Of a stretch of 64,000 bases of DNA, positions 29,701 through 37,314 are shown piece after piece. The stretch lies in the IMG/VR virus record IMGVR_UViG_3300022213_000237, positions 62,001-126,000 of that record. One strand, written 5' to 3'. Source of the stretch: a virus. The notes under the pieces are model-generated. The model worked only from the letters and a program-made list of their open reading frames with translations. It was not told where the DNA came from and made no database searches. Numbering within the stretch: the stretch's first letter is position 1; every line of letters begins with the position of its first letter. A program made the position numbers and the translations under genes.

Positions 29701-32410
29701 TGTCAGCAAAAATTACAATATTCCGTTGTGGCGTAAATCTTCTCCAGTACCTGGCCAAAACTACACCGCCGTAAATTTAGAGCTGCTCGACTCAGATAAC
29801 GGAGACGCAGATTTTTCTGCTGCGTTTGGTGACGACGATGCCTTGTTCTTCCAAGACTGGGCGGTGTTCATGCACGCGCGAGCAAAGTCTCATGGTGGCG
29901 ACGGCGGCTCAGCTCCTCCTGGGTATTCCGATAATAAGGCCCTTTTGTGGAGATATACACTCATGGGAGCGGCAGGTAATCGTGCTACCGTGGCTTACGC
30001 CAACCCCATTGCCGCCAACCAACCCATTACGGCCACAACCAGTAATGGAGCTTTGGCTTCGGTTGAAATTAGATTGCCGAGTGGAGCTGCTCGTGGCGGT
30101 CTCAGTCTTCAAGACAACACCCGCTTTACGACCGCTATTGTGGTTGGTGTACCAGACGATGATGTTACCTATTCGTATAGCGATCTAGTTGCTTCTTACA
30201 CCCGCGTTTCTAATGTCGTTACCGTCACCACCACGGGTAATCACGGTTACGCCGCAGGGGATACTGTTTACACTACCACTGCTGACGTTAACTTCCCTAA
30301 CGGACCCAAAACAATTGTTACCACCCCGGCTGGCAACACCTTTACTTACAATGAGGCGGGAATCAATGCCGGCCCGGTAGCGGGAACTTGCTCGAGTGCG
30401 TCCGCCGCTCCTGACTTTTCAAGTGTAGTTGTTGGTGATGTCGTCAATATCGGAGAAAATACTGGATTCGATGAATCGGCCTTTGGTGCCTTCAGGGTCA
30501 CGGCTAAGACGTCGACCACTTTTACAGTCAAGCGGGTGAGCGGTGAGCAGGTAGCAAATGCAACTCCGGTGTCATTAAATGGAGCAAGCAATTTACAATT
30601 CTATCCAATTGATACGGCCAATAGTAGCGCGGCTCAAATCGCGACATGGGTGAATGCAAATATTCCCTCTATAGTAACCGCAGCGGCGGTAGAGAATGGT
30701 GGCGGTAATCCAGGAATTGGGGTCATTGATAGGTCTACCGAAGCCGAATATCTTGAGGGGTACGGAAATACGACTGCCGGAACTCCTGTCCTGTATTATT
30801 CTCTAGTTGACGGAATAAATTGGGTGAAAGACTGCGATATTACTCTAAGTCCGGCCATCTTTTCGTTTAAGAATGATGTCAATACAGATTTAGTATCAAA
30901 CTCGGATTTTGATAATGAAGAATTCCGTCTCGTTCCTATCTTAGCTAAGGGCATTGTCAATTGCCTCTCAAGTCCAGGCACCAGCGGTTTTTATGCTGGC
31001 AGTGAGGAAAAGCGTTCGAGCCGCGCCGCGTACGTTCAATTAAGCTCTCTAACGGCTGGGTCCGACGGAAGCGTACAGGTTACCGGAGGAACGGCTAATT
31101 CTGTAGGCCCTACGGTAATGGGTTCAGGTTCTCAGGTCGATTCTACTTACACCAAAGTGTCAATACCCGCGACACAGGCAAAGGGTTTGGTTGGAGACCA
31201 GTGGTGCGCTCTTCAAGGTAGTGCGGTACAGCCAAAAGATACGCTACTAACCAGTGCGTCGTCAATTGTTTCTATCCAGCCGGACGGAAATGGTAATTGG
31301 GAAATTAAATTTGATGTGGATCTTTGGAATCACGTACACCAGGATTCTGGTGCTGTTAAATTCCAAATCGACAAAGTCGGCAACTACGCACTCGTTACCC
31401 GCTTCACCGGTACTTTTGGCACGGTTGAAGATGGCATGTGGGTACGTTTCACTTGGACTACGTCTAATTCCGCCAACGCGGGTACCTTTAGAGTTGTGCG
31501 CCAGGTAGATACTACCCACATTTGGATTGAAAATCCTGATGCGGTGGCAGAAACCTTCACGTCTGGGGTATCCGATCAAGTAGAAATTTTCTCTTACGAT
31601 GACATCATGCCCGGCGACACTCTGACCATCGACACGTCAGCATACGGGACCAAGAATCGCGGCACGTTTACAGTAGTAGCGAATTCTGAACTCTCAAACG
31701 ATACTACCCAAGTTAGTATTGCTGGCGACATGGAAGCGTATACGGGGCCCACAGTGCTAGGAGGTAATGTCCAGCTGATTCGGTTCCTGGAAGCTGAACC
31801 TGTACGCATCATCAAGCGTATTTGGACTATGGGTCAGAATACGAACAGCTCTAGCGTGATGGATGTTATATTTGTTGGTGAGACGCTTGCGAATAAGCTC
31901 ACAAGCTCGGCTGGGGTTTCAATCCAACCTCTAGACAAGTTTGAATTTACCACGGACTTAGTTGCTGGTGCAGACGCTTACAGCTACGCAGTAGGTCTTA
32001 TCGGCGAAGTCAATAGAGTTGCTTACGGAGATCCAGCTAACCCATCGGTCTATCCTGGTGTTGTTGCAGCCGGCGCTCAAGTTAATATCTCAGGTCCACT
32101 CATTAAACGAGTAACCGTCTCTTTGGCTGTGCGTTTGCGAACCGGAAGCGCGGCGTCGGTGGCTTCTGATACTATCAATCGCATCAAGAGCGCGGTAGCT
32201 AGCGCCGTGAACCAGACCCCCATCGGGACCTCAATTGCTATTTCCAGTCTTGTCTCGGCTGCTCAAGGTGTTGATGGCGTGACCGCTGTTACTGTTCTCA
32301 GTCCTACTTATGCCTCCGGCAACGACTTAATCGCTGTGGGGTCAAACGAAAAACCAAGAGTCTTGGATCTGGACAATGACGTTCTTGTCGTAACTGTCGG
32401 AGGACAGTAA
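26786..32410 (+). CDS. very large baseplate J-like protein
   Basis: 1874 residues; usual baseplate J proteins have 300-500. The start has AAGGATAATTC before the ATG. The N-terminal part (PTPRSYQSLLGDMIDGFLSR) and GNVIAGAISEF...NDNSLRERIKATRQS (about 235-285) are typical of the T4 gp6/P2 J family. The C-terminal 150 residues (ISGPLIKRVTVSLAVRLRTG; TPIGTSIAISSLVSAAQGVD) are the usual J ending. Between them lie about 1,400 residues of inserted beta-rich domains. It should form the baseplate wedge ring, with insertions facing outward, perhaps as host contacts. Confidence 0.85.
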   Translation: MAGEIPTPRSYQSLLGDMIDGFLSRFGLRGLRVGGPILSILEDAAQSDLRGSQDIFNLLDATDIDRATGLALDRKALDEDLSRFPIKASTGFLTIIDNSFTKISSKVYPGAAAPNAGTTVLKVSDASDFPSTGQVYIGRNTSNFEGPLSYTSPVAAGTYWTITLTSPTLRFHDVNETVTVAQGGDRVVAAGTIVRTSLNNVGPSVNYSITNPATLVDGETEIDGVSIICQQPGTIGNVIAGAISEFSSPPFVGATCTNPLPIDNGQPTENDNSLRERIKATRQSRARGTPLALITNAKGVVAPDENKSVVSANVFQPEGEPAILFIDDGTGYEEVDESVALDVIVDEALGGEQYLKLSTTLLPVTQAFVTSTSTTPFAISPGAKLAIKVAGVLSEHTFENSEFRNISNATAYEVVSAINGDPDLLFSARTANNGTKVVLFARTDSNEDIEVVTPDTGIDANTYFNYPVGTNYTLRLYKNDQLLFKDGKTAIVVSAPQSNWSPTIASGVYLKLKVDSTPAMVYKIVDADFINAGTAYTTVDKDNSLESWASVLNSRIPGIDCTVSAGRLQLVSNRGASGVAAITISQPSGGDKDTDGVTVVNPSNNLVQKGVFTSTIGLTASGRNNDYTLNRNTGELKLSVPLAEDDVLSAGTLFTRAYIQSDEIASGVITLASNANLFFVVDGDASIVSTGLTAATELDLTNPAGERRRYATNPSVAIFQNVQVGDWLALWDPAFTVRGAWRVSFVDPAFTYFEVERNVAHVNELGIAPAANGMVFVRTAAPLQQVVVSSGANRLLSSIATDITDGLEGATASAYRSTYLRVTTDTFGSNGSIFLATADTVGQQLLLPRGTLKVNSTNHLPAIESANREAGTPNFTLGTISTLPGTLGTQLTQAGATLDIGGLIYWPRRLYGTNGGFGNLVDQWTPIDSVAAGTYDLRKTMAGAALSDPIISVSPYSISYEDNLSVILDRQDVSKNYNIPLWRKSSPVPGQNYTAVNLELLDSDNGDADFSAAFGDDDALFFQDWAVFMHARAKSHGGDGGSAPPGYSDNKALLWRYTLMGAAGNRATVAYANPIAANQPITATTSNGALASVEIRLPSGAARGGLSLQDNTRFTTAIVVGVPDDDVTYSYSDLVASYTRVSNVVTVTTTGNHGYAAGDTVYTTTADVNFPNGPKTIVTTPAGNTFTYNEAGINAGPVAGTCSSASAAPDFSSVVVGDVVNIGENTGFDESAFGAFRVTAKTSTTFTVKRVSGEQVANATPVSLNGASNLQFYPIDTANSSAAQIATWVNANIPSIVTAAAVENGGGNPGIGVIDRSTEAEYLEGYGNTTAGTPVLYYSLVDGINWVKDCDITLSPAIFSFKNDVNTDLVSNSDFDNEEFRLVPILAKGIVNCLSSPGTSGFYAGSEEKRSSRAAYVQLSSLTAGSDGSVQVTGGTANSVGPTVMGSGSQVDSTYTKVSIPATQAKGLVGDQWCALQGSAVQPKDTLLTSASSIVSIQPDGNGNWEIKFDVDLWNHVHQDSGAVKFQIDKVGNYALVTRFTGTFGTVEDGMWVRFTWTTSNSANAGTFRVVRQVDTTHIWIENPDAVAETFTSGVSDQVEIFSYDDIMPGDTLTIDTSAYGTKNRGTFTVVANSELSNDTTQVSIAGDMEAYTGPTVLGGNVQLIRFLEAEPVRIIKRIWTMGQNTNSSSVMDVIFVGETLANKLTSSAGVSIQPLDKFEFTTDLVAGADAYSYAVGLIGEVNRVAYGDPANPSVYPGVVAAGAQVNISGPLIKRVTVSLAVRLRTGSAASVASDTINRIKSAVASAVNQTPIGTSIAISSLVSAAQGVDGVTAVTVLSPTYASGNDLIAVGSNEKPRVLDLDNDVLVVTVGGQ

Positions 32411-32412
32411 TT

Positions 32413-33522
32413 GTGGCCACCTGGAATTCAGTCGTAAGCGGTACGGGCGAAGATTTATATAGCGTCTGGGGTGCTTCCGCAAATGATGTATGGGCAGTGG
32501 GTACAAATGGCACCATATTACACTGGGATGGAGTAAGCTGGTCTTCGGTTGTCAGCGGTACGGCTGCATCTTTGTTTGGTGTCTGGGGTTTTGCGTCTAA
32601 CGACGTATGGGCCTGCGGCACTGGTGGCACCATATTACACTGGGATGGAGTAAGCTGGTCTTCGGTTGTCAGCGGTACGGCCTCAACGCTATTCCGTATT
32701 TGGGGTATTGCCGCTAACGACATCTGGGTTACCGTCCTTGGGTTTGACGCCAATGTTTATCATTGGGATGGTGTATCGTGGTCTGCTGTTCCTGCATTTA
32801 CGAATACAATTAGCGTCTGGGGAGCAGCATCTAACGACGTCTGGATGGGCAGCAGTGGTGGTAAAATTTACCATTGGGATGGCGTGAACTGGTCTCTGGA
32901 TACTACCATAGGAGCCGCCACCGAATACCTTCGACGTATGCATGGTCAAGGACCTAACGACGTCTGGGTTTCCGGAAGTCTTGATATTACCAATACAACC
33001 GGTTTAGTCTATCACTGGGATGGCGTGAACTGGACGTCCTCCTACGCATCACCTGTGCCGCCAGGATCTCTTGAAGGTGTCTGGAGTTTTACCGCCAACG
33101 ACGTTTGGGCCTCTTCAACCGATGGTTATGTCGTGCACTGGGATGGCGTCAGCTGGACACCAGACAACATTTCGGCTCTACAACTAAAAGGTATTTGGGG
33201 TTTTGCCGCCAACGACGTTTGGGTAGTGGGCTCATCTGGAGAAATATTACATTACACAGATGTAGTTAGCCCTCTTACCTTAGTTCATGCTCAAGCTCCA
33301 GATACTAGGCACGTGGACGTAATCTTCTCATTGCCTGTGGTTGAGCCCGAGGCTTTACTTCCCGAAAATTACGAAATCACTGGGGCCGGCGGGTTAACGG
33401 TTTCGGCGGTGACTAAAAACAGTGCCACAAGTTACAGACTCACTACTGAACGCCATGTTCCCGGCGGGGCCTATACCGTTACAGCCTCCAATATTCATAG
33501 CCTCGACGGGGATCTAATCTAA
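32413..33522 (+). CDS. seven-bladed 'NDVW/HWDG' beta-propeller tail protein
   Basis: 369 residues, GTG start behind GGAGG. Seven repeats, each with NDVW(A/V)xG and most with xxHWDGVxW, spaced about 39-45 residues, form a propeller (about 3-285). A C-terminal Ig-like domain follows (PENYEITGAGGLTVSAVTKN). Repeats of this kind are known to me mainly from secreted proteins of myxobacteria and related bacteria. Position in the tail block and a surface-type fold suggest host recognition. It touches the J gene and the Kelch gene with 1-2 nt overlaps or gaps. Confidence 0.85.
   Translation: MATWNSVVSGTGEDLYSVWGASANDVWAVGTNGTILHWDGVSWSSVVSGTAASLFGVWGFASNDVWACGTGGTILHWDGVSWSSVVSGTASTLFRIWGIAANDIWVTVLGFDANVYHWDGVSWSAVPAFTNTISVWGAASNDVWMGSSGGKIYHWDGVNWSLDTTIGAATEYLRRMHGQGPNDVWVSGSLDITNTTGLVYHWDGVNWTSSYASPVPPGSLEGVWSFTANDVWASSTDGYVVHWDGVSWTPDNISALQLKGIWGFAANDVWVVGSSGEILHYTDVVSPLTLVHAQAPDTRHVDVIFSLPVVEPEALLPENYEITGAGGLTVSAVTKNSATSYRLTTERHVPGGAYTVTASNIHSLDGDLI
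32509..32681 (+). repeat. two 56-nt exact repeats within the propeller gene
   Basis: The segments 32509-32564 and 32626-32681 are identical (117 nt apart, one 39-codon blade). Such identity shows a recent duplication or gene conversion between neighbouring blades. Confidence 0.9.
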
Positions 33523-36500
33523 TGCCATCGTCAACAACATTTACCGGCGCTTCCTTCGCCCTCCTCAGCGTATCTCAACAAGCCCCGGCGGCGCTGCGTC
33601 TTAATTTTACAGATGAGCCTTTGCAAGCGAGTTCGTCCGGTGCCAATGACGGTCTCAATCCTCTAAACTATTCACTCAGTGGGCCCGCTATCAACAGAGT
33701 GAGCAGCGTGCAGACTATTGGTGGAGAACCCCAGTCTCTGTATTTAATTCTCGCCGCCCCCTTGATTCCTGGGACCTGGGAAATATCTGTTTCGAACGTT
33801 GAGACACCTTTGGCGGTTGGTCTTAATAGCCCTTCGGCTCTAACTTTTACGGCTTCAGCTTTATCCTCAATTCCACCGCTTTCGCAAGGCAGTATTAACG
33901 ACGATGAAGAAACTCTGCTTCGTAAGCACTTGCCTATGTCCATGGTTGGACGCGGCTGGGACGCCTTAATTGCGGGTCTGGCTGTTGGTGACCGGTACCG
34001 AAACCAACAAGCTTTACTTGCCTTTGACCAGTTATTCAAAACAAGCGCGAGCGGTATCTATCTCGATCGACGTGCTGCGGATGATGGATTTACGCGGCCC
34101 CCAGATATTGGAATGGGCGATGATGTTTTTCGTAAGTTGGCAATAAAAACAACTGCGCACAAGCAAATCGTGCAAGTAATGCTTGAGACTCTCGAAGCCT
34201 ATTACGGCAGCGACTCTACCCGCGCTCATATCACCACGACCACAGTCGAACCATGGAATATCGAAGACGGAGACACTCTTTTAGTACAGATAAATAACGA
34301 TGTAGTTACCATTACTTTTAGAGACGACGATTTTTCTCTCCCCACTGGAGCTAAAGCAATTGAAGTGGCAGCGGTTATTACCAGAGAATTAGCACGCGTG
34401 GGAGTATCTGGGTACGCAATACCATTTACCGACCCTACAGTAGGAGCCGCCTTCGTCAAAATCTATTCCGGAGCTTTAGGTCTCTCCGGGGCTGTGCGCA
34501 TTCGTGGCGGAAAAGCTCAAAACGAGCTGTTATTCCCTACAGAAATTCATAATTCTGCCGAAGGTCCTCAGCCAACTACGGCCTTCACCATTACTGAAGG
34601 CACAGACCTCAACGGGATCGAAGCAGGACGGGTACGTTTTATTTTTAATAGCGGTACAAATCCACAACTGGTACGTGTTCGAGCAGGCGATTATGTCAAC
34701 ATTTACGGTCCAGTGTTTGCTGCTGGATTTCGTGGCACCTACGAGGTGACCGACGCTTCTCCAGAGTATTTTGAAATCTCTAACAGCCTGCTTACTTGGC
34801 CGGCGTCGGTGACTTTAACGGATTATAACGATATACGGTTCTATCGTCCTAAACGCTATACCATCCTCTCGGAAGAGAGTTATGCTCTAGCCACTCAAGC
34901 AGACCCACGAGTATTGAATGTACTCTTGCCTGCTACGACCGCTGCCGTTAATCGTGAACGCTTCACCGGAGCGTATCTACACGATGGAGAAGCTCTAGAT
35001 ATCTCGAGCGCTACGAGAGACACCACAGGTACTCTCACTATAAATACCGCATCAAACCACGGTCTTGCGGAAGGAGACTGGATATTTATTGACGGGCTAT
35101 ACCCCACTATTGGTGGTGTAGTCGGACTTGGATGGAATGATGCCGACGTCACAACAGACAGTCTGCCTCACCAAGACTCTGCGTCCATAAAGCTGGCGAG
35201 CGGCCAAGTATTACAATGTGGTGGATACACGGTCGGGCCCGTATCACAAACAGATGCACGACTTTTTGATCCAAGCATAGATACATGGACTGTGGCCGCG
35301 AGTATGAGTATTGCCCGCGCAGGCCACACTCTGACGATGTTAAATAGCGGTAAGATTTTGGTCGTTGGTGGTACCGCATCTAAAATAGCAGAACTTTACG
35401 ACGTCGAAGACGACGTCTGGACCGAGACGGGCAGCACAACCGATTCTCATTCTTACCATACAGCTACCTTATTAGCAGACGGCAAGGTGCTGATTACTGG
35501 CGGAGGAGGAAGTGCCGAGTTATATAATCCGGCAACTGGTACGTGGTCCGTGCTTATGAATCAACCAACGGGACGGACCAACCATACAGCAACTTTGCTT
35601 GGCGACAATCGGGTATTGATTACTGGCGGTGCCGGTGGTGGCGATACTGCCGAAGTCTACAATCACGTCAACGGGACTTGGATGGCGACCGGCAACATGA
35701 CGATTGAGCGCGAAAGCCATGTGGCAATTAAGATGCCTACGGGTACGTCCTCGAATGTGTTAATTGTTGGTGGCGTAGATAGCTTAGCAAATCTTCTTTC
35801 GAGCGCGGAAGTATTTAATCCCGCGACTATGAGTTTTACTGCCATCGACCCCATGGGAACCACCCGCTCTGCACCCGGTATCGCTATTCGTTCCGATAAT
35901 AAAATACTGGTGGCTGGCGGCATATACACTGGTGTATCGGTTTCAGATACAGCGGATCTATATGACCCTATTCGTAATAGATGGACGGCGGTAACTGGTA
36001 CCTTCAACACCGCGCGTTCAAATCCCAACACCATTAATTTGGACGATGGTCGTGTTTTATTGGTTGGTGGCACTGGAGCACAGGCGGTAGCACACAAATA
36101 TACCGGTGCTCCCGTAAACTCCGGTTGTCTCAATGGTTTATTCCGAGTAGATTCAATTGTCGATCCCAATACATTGACGGTACTTACGCCCGACACCGCA
36201 ATAGAAGTGACTTGCGGGGCCGTAGGCACGGTGACTCCTACAACGGCAATAACGGACACCACTCCGGGACCATTTATTTTTGATCCTTCCGGCTTGAGTC
36301 CGGCAATCACCGCTGTTTCTACGACTTTGAACCAACAGCTGGTGATTGGTAACAACTACACCTCCATAACACTGACAGACGCTTCTGAATTTCCGGATCA
36401 ATCTGGATGGTTAGTGTTTGGTCATGGAACCGAATCACAGATTGCACCCGTTAAGTATTTGGGACGTATTTCAAACACCGTTATTTTGCTTGACCCCAGC

Positions 36501-36827
36501 TTTGTCTTACCTGAGACATTAGATATCGGCACTGACGTAACCCTGCTCTGGGGTCGAGGCGCGTTTGAACCAGCTGAGGCTGAGTCGGTGGGCGCGTTTT
36601 ATATTACTGCCGCAGCGGCGGGCAGGATAGCGGCGGCCAAAACCATAGACAGTTTAGTCGCAGCAGGAGTACAAGTCGACAAAACCGTTATCTATCCCTC
36701 CGATGTGGGGTTGGGCAACGCCGGATATCCGATATTAGACACAGTTAAAATCTCAGACAAATTACAAATTTGGGGCGGTGACGATATCGACATTGAAGTC
36801 GAAGACGCTCGGGACGGTAAACACTAA
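33522..36827 (+). CDS. tail/baseplate protein with Kelch propeller
   Basis: 1101 residues. An N-terminal Ig-like domain (about 20-110) resembles the one ending the previous gene. Residues 125-300 look like a baseplate or tail module (DEETLLRKHLPMSMVGRGWD; MLETLEAYYG). At about 530-870 there are seven Kelch-type motifs (GKILVVGGTAS, GKVLITGGGG, RVLITGGAGGG, NKILVAGGIYTG, GRVLLVGGTG), giving a second propeller, unrelated in sequence to the first. The C terminus is beta-rich. Together the two genes suggest a rim of carbohydrate- or protein-binding propellers on the baseplate. Confidence 0.82.
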   Translation: MPSSTTFTGASFALLSVSQQAPAALRLNFTDEPLQASSSGANDGLNPLNYSLSGPAINRVSSVQTIGGEPQSLYLILAAPLIPGTWEISVSNVETPLAVGLNSPSALTFTASALSSIPPLSQGSINDDEETLLRKHLPMSMVGRGWDALIAGLAVGDRYRNQQALLAFDQLFKTSASGIYLDRRAADDGFTRPPDIGMGDDVFRKLAIKTTAHKQIVQVMLETLEAYYGSDSTRAHITTTTVEPWNIEDGDTLLVQINNDVVTITFRDDDFSLPTGAKAIEVAAVITRELARVGVSGYAIPFTDPTVGAAFVKIYSGALGLSGAVRIRGGKAQNELLFPTEIHNSAEGPQPTTAFTITEGTDLNGIEAGRVRFIFNSGTNPQLVRVRAGDYVNIYGPVFAAGFRGTYEVTDASPEYFEISNSLLTWPASVTLTDYNDIRFYRPKRYTILSEESYALATQADPRVLNVLLPATTAAVNRERFTGAYLHDGEALDISSATRDTTGTLTINTASNHGLAEGDWIFIDGLYPTIGGVVGLGWNDADVTTDSLPHQDSASIKLASGQVLQCGGYTVGPVSQTDARLFDPSIDTWTVAASMSIARAGHTLTMLNSGKILVVGGTASKIAELYDVEDDVWTETGSTTDSHSYHTATLLADGKVLITGGGGSAELYNPATGTWSVLMNQPTGRTNHTATLLGDNRVLITGGAGGGDTAEVYNHVNGTWMATGNMTIERESHVAIKMPTGTSSNVLIVGGVDSLANLLSSAEVFNPATMSFTAIDPMGTTRSAPGIAIRSDNKILVAGGIYTGVSVSDTADLYDPIRNRWTAVTGTFNTARSNPNTINLDDGRVLLVGGTGAQAVAHKYTGAPVNSGCLNGLFRVDSIVDPNTLTVLTPDTAIEVTCGAVGTVTPTTAITDTTPGPFIFDPSGLSPAITAVSTTLNQQLVIGNNYTSITLTDASEFPDQSGWLVFGHGTESQIAPVKYLGRISNTVILLDPSFVLPETLDIGTDVTLLWGRGAFEPAEAESVGAFYITAAAAGRIAAAKTIDSLVAAGVQVDKTVIYPSDVGLGNAGYPILDTVKISDKLQIWGGDDIDIEVEDARDGKH

Positions 36828-37249
36828 TGACACAACCAAAAGTATTGCGTGGTGCCGATATAAAGGTTTACATCAATGGACAACCCATTGGCGTAGCCAC
36901 TGCCGTTCGTTGGGAAGCTTCAGACGGACGTCACGCCATTTATGGCATTGATCAATATACGCCATTCGAACTCGCGCCCGGACAAACAGAGATTAAAGGC
37001 ACTGTTGAATTGGTACGACTACGTATCGACGGAGGACTTGAGGGTCGAGGTATTCACGCCCCAGAGAGCAAGATCATGCTTGAAAAGTATTTTGCCCTAG
37101 CTTTAGTTGACCGCTCTACCGATACGGCCATACTAGTAGTCGATAATGCTGCTGTAAATCAGCAGAGTTGGCAAGTTATGGCCAAGGGCGAAGTCACCGG
37201 ATCTTTTACCTTCGAAGGAATCGGGTGGACGAACGAAACCGGTCTTTAA
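36827..37249 (+). CDS. tail-tube-like protein, 140 aa
   Basis: 140 residues; the ATG overlaps the preceding stop (TAATG). The pattern VYINGQPIGVATAVRWEASD, then TEIKGTVELVRLR and KGEVTGSFTFEGIGW matches small beta-barrel tail tube or tube-initiator proteins of contractile tails. It lies directly after the baseplate genes, so a baseplate hub or tube initiator is more likely than the major tube. Assignment is from overall pattern only. Confidence 0.65.
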   Translation: MTQPKVLRGADIKVYINGQPIGVATAVRWEASDGRHAIYGIDQYTPFELAPGQTEIKGTVELVRLRIDGGLEGRGIHAPESKIMLEKYFALALVDRSTDTAILVVDNAAVNQQSWQVMAKGEVTGSFTFEGIGWTNETGL

Positions 37250-37251
37250 AT

Positions 37252-37274
37252 CATAATCTTACATTCGGAAGGTG
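37252..37274 (+). promoter_or_regulatory. CATAATCTT / GGAAGGTG leader motif before the tail-fibre gene
   Basis: CATAATCTT (37252-37260), 6 nt, GGAAGGTG (37267-37274), with the ATG at 37315. It repeats the signal before 26786. TAGGAAATAC lies just before the ATG as a ribosome-binding sequence. Confidence 0.45.
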
Positions 37275-37314
37275 GAGCTAAGCGCCCGATTCCACACCAC
37301 TAGGAAATACTAAA

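Noticed and set aside
35663-36355. 230-aa - strand frame opposite the Kelch gene
   Set aside because: It is a shadow of the Thr/Val-rich + strand gene with no ribosome-binding site or neighbours in phase.
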